In this document: positions 12,674 to 17,990 of the stretch, piece after piece
Layout: every line of letters starts with the position of its first letter
Position numbering within the stretch: the stretch's first letter is position 1
Source: Oscillospiraceae bacterium
GTDB taxonomy: Bacteria; Bacillota; Clostridia; Oscillospirales; Ruminococcaceae
Direction: 5' to 3'
DNA: 17,990 nucleotides
Assembly: GCA_015067125.1 (NCBI GenBank)
Contig: SVNB01000026.1
Span: 1 to 17,990, forward strand
Position numbers and translations under genes: made by a program
The notes under the pieces: model-generated
Databases searched by the model: none
What the model was told of the DNA's origin: nothing
The model's input: the letters and a program-made list of their open reading frames with translations, nothing else

Positions 12674-13462
12674 TCATCTTGCCTTTATTCCAAGGCGCTG
12701 TCTTGTAACTTCATACATCATAACAGAAGCCGCAACAGAAGCATTAAGGGATTCTATCTTTCCGCGCATGGGAAGAGAAACCACAAAATCGCATTTTTCT
12801 TTTACAAGGCGGCTTACGCCTTCACCTTCGGCACCTACCACAAGACCGATGGCTCCGCTTAAATCTGCCGACCAAAGAGCTTCGCCGTCCATATCCGCGC
12901 CAAAAATCCATACTCCGCGCTCTTTAAGTTCATCAATGGTCCGGGAAATATTGGTAACCCTTGCAACGGGAACATATTCCACCGCGCCGACGCTGGTTTT
13001 TGCCACAACATAGTTAAGGCCAACGCTTCTGCGTTTTGGAATGATTACCCCGTGTGCGCCGCAGCATTCCGCGGTACGGATTACCGCGCCAAGGTTGTGA
13101 CCGTCCTCAAGTCCGTCCGCAATGATGATAAAAGGCGGTTCGCCTCTTTCTTCCGCAAGAGCAAAAATTTCATCAATGGTGGCATATTTATGGGCGGCGG
13201 CCATTGCCACAACGCCCTGGGCGTTGGCTCCGGCGGCCATTTCGTCTATTTTAATCGGCGCAACTTCTTTTACCGGAACTCCGGCATCCTTTGCCATGGC
13301 ATAAAGCTTGCCAAGGTTTGTTGCGCCCTTTGCAACAAGAATTTTATCTATCTCTCTGCCGGATTTAATCGCTTCTATAACCGCGTTTCTTCCGCAGATT
13401 TTATCTTTATCCGCTTCGTTTTCCCGAAGTTCTTCTTTCTCTCTCTCTTTATACTTATCCAT
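12674..13462 (-). CDS. rlmB: 23S rRNA 2'-O-ribose methyltransferase, TrmH/SpoU family (RlmB-like)
   Basis: SAM-dependent RNA 2'-O-methyltransferase of 262 residues; RlmB methylates the ribose of G2251 in 23S rRNA. After a charged 20-residue N-terminus comes the substrate-binding domain (CGRNAVIEAIKSGREIDKILVAKG, 23-46). Then the SPOUT domain: motif 1 GHNLGAVIRTAECCGAHGVIIP (121-142), motif 2 GLVVGAEGEGVSRL (206-219) and motif 3 VSLPMRGKIESLNASVAASVMMYEV (228-252). These include the catalytic Arg of NLGAVIRT and the NxSxA of the knot. The ATG is 1 nt after the padR stop, with AAGGAAG inside the end of padR, so it is translated with that regulator. The exact target nucleotide is inferred from family. 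Confidence 0.93.
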   Translation of the reverse strand: MDKYKEREKEELRENEADKDKICGRNAVIEAIKSGREIDKILVAKGATNLGKLYAMAKDAGVPVKEVAPIKIDEMAAGANAQGVVAMAAAHKYATIDEIFALAEERGEPPFIIIADGLEDGHNLGAVIRTAECCGAHGVIIPKRRSVGLNYVVAKTSVGAVEYVPVARVTNISRTIDELKERGVWIFGADMDGEALWSADLSGAIGLVVGAEGEGVSRLVKEKCDFVVSLPMRGKIESLNASVAASVMMYEVTRQRLGIKAR

Positions 13463-13463
13463 A

Positions 13464-13799
13464 TTATTCTTCCTTCATCAAAGTGGAAATATTCACAACC
13501 GTTTCGATCCAGTAATCACGCAGTTGCGCGTTGATTTTTGTTCCTTTGGCTGTGCGGACGTAATATTTTCTCGGCTTTCCTTCGGACATATCCCATTCGC
13601 TTTTTAAAAGTCCCTGACTTTCAAGTCTTCTCAAAAGCGGATACAGCGTATTTCCGTCCACCGGAACGCCTTTTTCGGTAAGTTCCTGTCCCAGGGAATA
13701 GCCGTATTTGGGCGAGGAAAGCTGATTTAATACGCCCAGAACGACCGTTCCGCGCCGAAGTTCCGAAACAAACCCGGTGATAATTTCGTCATCGCTCAA
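13464..13799 (-). CDS. PadR family transcriptional regulator
   Basis: Winged-helix repressor of 111 residues. RRGTVVLGVLNQLSSPKYGYSLGQELTEKG is followed by NTLYPLLRRLESQGLLKSEW and GKPRKYYVRTAKGTKI, the standard PadR pattern of recognition helix and wing. The short C-terminal helix (RDYWIETVVNISTLMKEE) would form the dimer interface, as in the small subgroup. The start is TTG at 13797-13799, preceded by AGGAGGTG with an 8-nt gap; no in-frame ATG is better placed. PadR proteins usually repress their own operon and respond to small molecules or stress. Here a consensus promoter lies inside an inverted repeat at 13956-14009. It leads an operon with rlmB and the P-type ATPase-like protein. Confidence 0.92.
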   Translation of the reverse strand: MSDDEIITGFVSELRRGTVVLGVLNQLSSPKYGYSLGQELTEKGVPVDGNTLYPLLRRLESQGLLKSEWDMSEGKPRKYYVRTAKGTKINAQLRDYWIETVVNISTLMKEE

Positions 13800-13832
13800 C
13801 TATTCCCCACCTCCTGTAAAACAGCGTTTTTT

Positions 13833-13892
13833 GGCTTGAATAAGCCGTTTTTTCGGATACCAAACGGAGCGAAAAACAAAAAGTTTTTCGCT
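13833..13892 (-). other. Structured A/T-rich leader of the padR operon
   Basis: Two hairpins in the leader of about 165 nt: GGCTT (13833-13837)/AAGCC (13842-13846), and AGCGAAAAAC (13868-13877)/GTTTTTCGCT (13883-13892), a perfect 10-bp stem. Each is followed by a T-run on the plus strand, so both look like terminators for plus-strand RNA. On the minus strand they are simply leader structures. Confidence 0.45.
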
Positions 13893-13955
13893 TTTTTCTT
13901 TGCAAAAAATATTTTTAATCTTTATTTTTCGCATATTTTTTCTTTTTTTCCAAAC

Positions 13956-14009
13956 TTTGCTATCCAATTTGAATTATACAGTATATTAAACATTGTTGTC
14001 AATAGCAAA
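13956..14009 (-). promoter_or_regulatory. Consensus promoter of padR within a nested operator-like dyad
   Basis: On the minus strand TTGACA (13997-14002), 18 bp, TATAAT (13973-13978), both hexamers perfect. The inverted repeat TTTGCTAT (13956-13963)/ATAGCAAA (14002-14009) encloses the promoter, and an 11-bp palindrome TATACAGTATA (13975-13985) overlaps the -10. The two dyads have almost the same centre (13982.5 and 13980). This fits autorepression by PadR (inference). Confidence 0.7.
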
Positions 14010-14132
14010 CTATAAATTTATTAAAAATAATTTTATAATTTATTAATGTAATTTAAAAATAATTATATTTAGCTTTATCGTAATACTATTTTATTTTTAA
14101 AATAAAATACTGTGTGCTGCACGATTATGCGC
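14010..14132. other. Very A+T-rich spacer upstream of the padR promoter
   Basis: Runs of A and T with almost no G or C from 14010 to about 14110. This could act as an UP element for the padR promoter or simply be spacer. No open frame or stable hairpin was seen. Confidence 0.4.
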
Positions 14133-14175
14133 AAAAACGGGCAGAATAGGGGTTTACCCTACCCTGCCCGTTTTT
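14133..14175 (-). terminator. Terminator of the ygfK-like gene (bidirectional shape)
   Basis: AAAAACGGGCAG (14133-14144) pairs with CTGCCCGTTTTT (14164-14175), and TAGGG/CCCTA pairs inside. A-run and T-run are symmetrical, so it can end transcription either way. It lies 74 nt past the stop at 14249 on the minus strand. Confidence 0.82.
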
Positions 14176-14193
14176 CAGGTATTTTTAATTGAT

Positions 14194-14220
14194 TTTTCAG
14201 CGTTTTTTTGTCGCTGAAAA
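14194..14220 (-). other. Hairpin between the ygfK-like stop codon and its terminator
   Basis: TTTTCAGCG (14194-14202) pairs perfectly with CGCTGAAAA (14212-14220), with a 9-nt T-rich loop. It is probably part of the structured mRNA 3' end or a first weak terminator. Confidence 0.5.
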
Positions 14221-14248
14221 GTCCGTTTTTTTGGCTTATTTATGCGGT

Positions 14249-17179
14249 TTACCAGACTTTTAAAAGTCTGGGGAATTTCTTCATTACAATACCGCACATC
14301 TCTCTTATTTCGTCCGGAATCGTGCCCATCGGGCCGTTTATCGGGTCATATTTAAACACTTTTCCTTCGTATCTGAAGCGGCAGTTGTTTGCTTCTCCGG
14401 TAACGTAAAAACCGTCGTTTTCGCTCTTTTTAAAGTCCTCTTCATCAAGGAACAGCGTAAATTTTTCTTTGTGCGGCTTTCCGTCATAGGGGCAGCAATC
14501 GGCACAGGCGCCGCATTCGTCGCAAAAATCGTTAACGTGCAGTATCTGTCTGCTTCCGTCAGAAAGTTTTATCACCCAGTTTGCTCTGTTCGGGCAAACT
14601 TCCGCACAGAATTCGCACACGGTATCGCATTCAAGACAGCGGTCGCCCTCGGCGCATTTTTTGCAGTCCACGCAAAGTTTTCCGCGTTTTTCCATAAACG
14701 AAAGATTTTCGCTTTCGTTATCCGGAACGTATTTATCAAAATGGCTGTGGGCAATTTTTTTGCAAAGCTTCTGCGCATCCGCAATAACTTTTGCAATATC
14801 TTCTGTTCTGTTAAAGTTTGCGTTGCCCACAAGATAGGTCGCGCTGTCCATTTCTTCAAGAAGAGTATCGTCCAGTTCTTCTCCTGTGGCGTTGATTGCG
14901 ATATCCGCCGGAACTTTATCCTTTGCTCCGGTATCCAGAACCGGCCTTATTCCGGTTTTTTCGTCCGGTTCGCCAAGAGAAGAAACATGACAAAGAAGCT
15001 GTCCTCCGCGAACGCCGCTGGGAATAAGATTTGGCGCAATAAAAATGCCTTCTTTTTTCAGTGCGGCAATTTCGTCCGCGGTGGCAGTCATTTCGCTTTC
15101 CGGTTTATCGAATACAAGCGTTACCCTATCCACAGAAGAAAGTTTTTTGGCGCATCTTGCGGCCGCCACAGCGGTGTGCCCGCCGCCGATAACCACTACG
15201 TTGCCCATGATGGTTTCTTCCGCTTCTTCCGGTTTGCGTTTAAAGTTTTCAAGAAATTCCAAAGCGGAAATATTTTTGCCGAACGCAAATTTAAGGTGCT
15301 TTTGTTTTCCCGCGCCGATGGCAAGAACGATTTTTTCAAATCCCTGCTCGCGAAGTTCTCTAAGGGAAGTTACTTCCACCCCAAGCTCCATTTCTATTCC
15401 CAAAGCCTGAATAAGGGTTGCGTCCCATTCGATATCCGAATCTTCTATGCGGAATTTCGGCACATATTTTGTAACGGCACCGCCGGGACGGTATTCTTTA
15501 TCAAAAATGGTAACTTTTGCGCCCTGCCTTGCAAGAAAGCAGGCGGTGGAAAGTCCCGCAGGGCCGCAGCCGACCACTGCGATCTTTGCGCCCGCTCCGG
15601 ATTTAAGCTGTGTTTCGTCCAAAAGGTCAAAACAGGCATTTTTTGCCGCCTGGTAATTTTCCTTGCAGATGGCAAGAGGACATTCATAAAATCTTCTGGA
15701 ACAGCTTTCCGTGCAGGGGTGCGAACAAAGGCTTTCTACTGTAAAAGGCATCGGGTTGCGTTCAATAATAACACGCAGAGCATCAAGGCTTCTGCCGTTT
15801 TTAATAAGACGCATTATAAGAGGAATATCCGCACCAAGGGGACAGGCCGCACGGCACTGCGCCTTTGTGCAGTTTATATGAGGAATGGGGCCGTTTGCCT
15901 TTTTGGGCTGTGCGCCATCTTTATTTTTATATCTTCCGCCGGCATAAACCTCTTTTTCAATATCCGGAAGATCGGAAGTAAGAATTCCGGAAAACTGCGC
16001 GTAATCGCATTTGGAAACATCGTCCGCAAGCTGGCGGAATCTTGCAAGGCCGCCGGGTCTTATAATATCGGAAACCACCGTAACAGGCCAGATGCCCGCA
16101 TTAAAAAGTCTGGAAGCGGTATAATAATCCGCACCGCCCGCAAAGCAAATGCGAAGTCCGCCGCCAAAATCGTTGGCGATTTTTTCCGCAAGAGAAAACG
16201 CTATTGGGAAAAGCGCCCTGCCGGTAAGTCTTCCGTTTTTAACGGGAGTTTTCTTCGCGCTTTCGATAATAAGTCCGTCGCAGACTTTTACGCCGAATTC
16301 AAGGCGCTTCATATCCGCCTTGTTCTGCAAACGCAGAAACGCGGGTTTAAGGTCATCATAAAGGGCGCCGCTTTCCATGCGTTCCTTGCTGATAACTATA
16401 TCATCGTATCCGTTGATATCAAGAATTCCGCGAACGGTATAGTATCCCAAAAGATCCGGGCTTATTCTTACAAAAGTGTGCAGGCGTTTTTCTTCAATAA
16501 GATAGGCCGCCGCTTCTTCAATTTCCGCAGCGGAAAGTCCTTCCCTCGGAACAAAAACCGCAGAAGAACACACCCTTGGGCTGATATCGGAAATATATGT
16601 ATTATCAATGCCGTCAAGCTCGTCCATATGCGCCCTTGCCCAGTTTTCGCATTCGCGCCATACGGGAGTATATTCCGCGGATTTAAGGCCTTCGATAAAG
16701 CTGTTCATCTTTTCGGATTTTAAATCCTCAAGGCTTCCGCCAACGGACATATTGAATACAAAGCCTTCCGGCACGCCAAGTTCAAAGGCCGTGCTGATAA
16801 GCTTTATTGCATACCATGCTTTTACATATTCTCCAAAAGCTTCCGCAACAGAAAGTTCGGAAGGTTCTTCGGAAGAATACGTTCTGTCACCAACATAGGT
16901 GTTTGGTTTTTCCGCCTTTTCACATTCCGGAAAAACGGTTTTAAGTTCAAAAAATCTTGCGCCGGAAAGATATGCCGCAATAATTCCCTGGGCAGTCTGT
17001 GTAACAGGTCCGGCCGCAGGGCCCACAGGGTTTTCTATGCGCATTCCAAAAATGGGCAGTCTTGCCCTGCCTGCTTTATAAAAATCCTTTATGCCAAAGA
17101 TACTGCCAAAGGCGTTGTGTTCCTCAATAAGCAGTCCCATCAGCTTTTCAAAAGAAAGCGGTCTTAAATTATCGCTCAT
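14249..17179 (-). CDS. ygfK: YgfK-like selenate reductase-type flavin/iron-sulfur oxidoreductase
   Basis: Protein of 976 residues in three parts. Residues 1-415 are a dihydroorotate-dehydrogenase-like barrel with the YgfK signature (MRPxxFE-like start, FGIKDFY, NPVGPAAGPVTQTAQ, GARFFELKTV, FVFNMSVGGSLE). Residues 430-810 are a GltD-like NAD(P)H:FAD module: cysteines 437-505, FAD motif VVGCGPAGLS (535-544), and a second nucleotide motif VVIGGGHTAVAAA (662-674). Residues 836-900 hold ferredoxin-type clusters, including CxxCxxCxxxCP at C886-P897. It is near the roughly 1030-residue E. coli YgfK, a predicted NAD(P)H-oxidising subunit of a molybdenum selenate reductase. No molybdoenzyme, ssnA or xdh genes are nearby, so the electron acceptor is unknown. 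GGAGG, 10 nt before ATG 17179, supports the start. It is a single-gene unit, divergent from a TipA-type regulator. Confidence 0.88.
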   Translation of the reverse strand: MSDNLRPLSFEKLMGLLIEEHNAFGSIFGIKDFYKAGRARLPIFGMRIENPVGPAAGPVTQTAQGIIAAYLSGARFFELKTVFPECEKAEKPNTYVGDRTYSSEEPSELSVAEAFGEYVKAWYAIKLISTAFELGVPEGFVFNMSVGGSLEDLKSEKMNSFIEGLKSAEYTPVWRECENWARAHMDELDGIDNTYISDISPRVCSSAVFVPREGLSAAEIEEAAAYLIEEKRLHTFVRISPDLLGYYTVRGILDINGYDDIVISKERMESGALYDDLKPAFLRLQNKADMKRLEFGVKVCDGLIIESAKKTPVKNGRLTGRALFPIAFSLAEKIANDFGGGLRICFAGGADYYTASRLFNAGIWPVTVVSDIIRPGGLARFRQLADDVSKCDYAQFSGILTSDLPDIEKEVYAGGRYKNKDGAQPKKANGPIPHINCTKAQCRAACPLGADIPLIMRLIKNGRSLDALRVIIERNPMPFTVESLCSHPCTESCSRRFYECPLAICKENYQAAKNACFDLLDETQLKSGAGAKIAVVGCGPAGLSTACFLARQGAKVTIFDKEYRPGGAVTKYVPKFRIEDSDIEWDATLIQALGIEMELGVEVTSLRELREQGFEKIVLAIGAGKQKHLKFAFGKNISALEFLENFKRKPEEAEETIMGNVVVIGGGHTAVAAARCAKKLSSVDRVTLVFDKPESEMTATADEIAALKKEGIFIAPNLIPSGVRGGQLLCHVSSLGEPDEKTGIRPVLDTGAKDKVPADIAINATGEELDDTLLEEMDSATYLVGNANFNRTEDIAKVIADAQKLCKKIAHSHFDKYVPDNESENLSFMEKRGKLCVDCKKCAEGDRCLECDTVCEFCAEVCPNRANWVIKLSDGSRQILHVNDFCDECGACADCCPYDGKPHKEKFTLFLDEEDFKKSENDGFYVTGEANNCRFRYEGKVFKYDPINGPMGTIPDEIREMCGIVMKKFPRLLKVW

Positions 17180-17224
17180 AAAGCATTTCCTCCCATTTTT
17201 GCGCGGTCATAAAAATACATATTG

Positions 17225-17253
17225 ATTTTAACATTTTTTCTTTACAATTACAA
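17225..17253 (-). promoter_or_regulatory. Promoter of the ygfK-like gene
   Basis: On the minus strand TTGTAA (17248-17253), 17 bp, TAAAAT (17225-17230), with TGT before the -10. The expected RNA start is near 17218, about 40 nt before the ATG. Its -35 is 27 bp from the -35 of the divergent regulator. Confidence 0.6.
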
Positions 17254-17280
17254 GGTACAAATTTTTTCAAAAAATAATCC

Positions 17281-17311
17281 TTGACCCTTACGCTGCGTTA
17301 TAGTATAAACT
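17281..17311 (+). promoter_or_regulatory. Promoter and likely MerR-type operator of the TipA-like gene
   Basis: TTGACC (17281-17286) and TATAAA (17304-17309) are 17 bp apart; reading TAAACT (17306-17311) as the -10 gives the 19-bp spacer typical of MerR-controlled promoters. Between them is an imperfect dyad centred on 17294 (TTACGC, T, GCGTTA). Autoregulation is the usual arrangement in the family. Confidence 0.6.
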
Positions 17312-17331
17312 GTATTTACGGGGTGATAAGT

Positions 17332-17990
17332 TTGAAAATGCTGATTAAAGAATTTGCCGATCTTGCGGGAGTAAGCGTACGCACGCTTCATTATTACGAT
17401 GATATAGGTTTGCTTAAACCATCTTGTGTTGATAAAAATACCGGATACCGTTATTACGATGAAAAATCTCTTATTCGTATGCAGGAAATTTTATTTTTCA
17501 GGGAACTGGATTTTTCTTTGAAAAGCATCGGAGAAATTTTATCCTCTCCGGATTACGATAAAAACAAAGCGCTTAAAGAGCAAAAGCAGCTTCTTACTAT
17601 AAAAAAAGAGCGGCTGGAAAAACTAATTATTGCCATTGATAACGCCGCAAAAGGAGAAAACATTATGAAAACTTTTGATAACAGCGAATTTGAAAAATAT
17701 AAAGCGGAAGCAAAGAAAAAATGGGGAGATACCGCCGCTTTTGATGAATATGAAAAACGGATAAATAATAATAATGCCGCCGCTGCGGATAAAATGATGG
17801 ATATCTTTTGCCGCATGGGCAAAATAAAAGATTCTTCTCCTTGCGGCGGCGAAGCCAAAGCTCTTGTGGCAGAACTTAAAAAATTTATCTGCGAAAATTA
17901 TTATACCTGCACCGATGAAATTCTATCCGGCCTTGGAAAAATGTATATCGGCGACAGCCGTTTTACCGAAAACATAGATAAAGCCGGCGG
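17332..17990 (+). CDS. TipA-like MerR family regulator (3' end outside window)
   Basis: MerR activator; 219 residues are visible, near the roughly 250 of TipAL. The N-terminal winged helix (IKEFADLAGVSVRTLHYYDDIGLLKPS) and GYRYYDEKSLIRMQEI give DNA binding. A coiled coil (about 76-103, KNKALKEQKQLLTIKKERLEKLI) is followed by a TipAS-type antibiotic-binding domain from about 110 (EFEKYKAEAKKKWGDTAAF to GLGKMYIGDSRF). YYTCTDE holds C191 (counted from ATG 17338), at the position of the TipA cysteine that binds thiopeptide drugs covalently. TTG 17332 is preferred because GGGGTGAT sits 4 nt upstream of it, against 10 nt for ATG 17338; the difference is two residues. Divergent from the ygfK-like gene. 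Confidence 0.88.
   Translation, partial: MKMLIKEFADLAGVSVRTLHYYDDIGLLKPSCVDKNTGYRYYDEKSLIRMQEILFFRELDFSLKSIGEILSSPDYDKNKALKEQKQLLTIKKERLEKLIIAIDNAAKGENIMKTFDNSEFEKYKAEAKKKWGDTAAFDEYEKRINNNNAAAADKMMDIFCRMGKIKDSSPCGGEAKALVAELKKFICENYYTCTDEILSGLGKMYIGDSRFTENIDKAG
17651..17667 (+). promoter_or_regulatory. Internal ribosome site for a separate TipAS-type domain
   Basis: AAGGAG (17651-17656), 8 nt, in-frame ATG (17665-17667, M110), exactly where the DNA-binding half and coiled coil end and the drug-binding domain begins. Streptomyces tipA is known to make a free TipAS protein from such an internal start. Confidence 0.6.

Noticed and set aside
14471..16723. A 750-residue open frame on the plus strand, antisense to the ygfK-like gene
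   Set aside because: It is Phe/Lys/Arg/Ala-rich low-information sequence, has no ribosome site and mirrors the codon bias of the real gene. The opposite strand has clear domain motifs.

Overview
The window (about 45% G+C by eye) looks like chromosome from an anaerobic Bacillota of class Clostridia, most likely an uncultured relative of the Oscillospiraceae/Ruminococcaceae. The signs are strong AGGAGG-type ribosome binding sites, TTGNNN-17-TATAAT promoters, an anaerobe-type F-ATPase, an oxygen-sensitive radical SAM enzyme, PASTA, PadR and TipA family proteins, and an intergenic island of palindromic repeats of a kind I remember from gut Clostridia. The taxonomic call is inference; no rRNA or tRNA gene is present.

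Layout. (1) 1-2227, minus strand: the promoter-proximal end of an atp operon, in transcription order an acidic single-pass membrane protein, AtpZ-like, AtpI-like, AtpB (a) and AtpE (c, cut by the window edge). The c subunit carries a two-carboxylate, Na+-type ion site. (2) 2334-3353, plus: a divergently transcribed PflX-like radical SAM protein. (3) 3330-7299, plus: an aspartate-family amino acid operon, ACT/HTH regulator - hom - thrB - lysC, with its promoter embedded in the preceding terminator hairpin and a perfect terminator after lysC. (4) 7179-7689: a gene-free island of palindromic elements, including two units with the same flanks but different, fully self-complementary arms. (5) 7975-9882, plus: a zinc-ribbon/pseudokinase/TM/PASTA membrane protein whose kinase domain has lost the VAIK Lys, HRD Asp and DFG Asp. 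(6) 9931-14009, minus: padR - rlmB - a large membrane protein that reads as a degenerate P1B-type ATPase with a long disordered N-terminus. (7) 14133-17253, minus: a 976-residue YgfK-like flavin/Fe-S oxidoreductase. (8) 17281-17990, plus: a divergent TipA-type MerR regulator, truncated by the window end, with an internal ribosome site for the drug-binding domain alone.

How the parts fit. The atp genes supply membrane energetics. The thr/lysC operon makes homoserine phosphate from aspartate once aspartate semialdehyde dehydrogenase (not here) is supplied; threonine synthase is also not here. The most unusual part is the convergent pair of catalytically degenerate membrane proteins (8101-9828 and 10014-12635): one a PASTA sensor built on a dead kinase, the other a P-type ATPase fold without its phosphorylation chemistry. 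Two genes (lysC and the TipA-like gene) carry internal ribosome sites at domain boundaries, both matching precedents in other bacteria.
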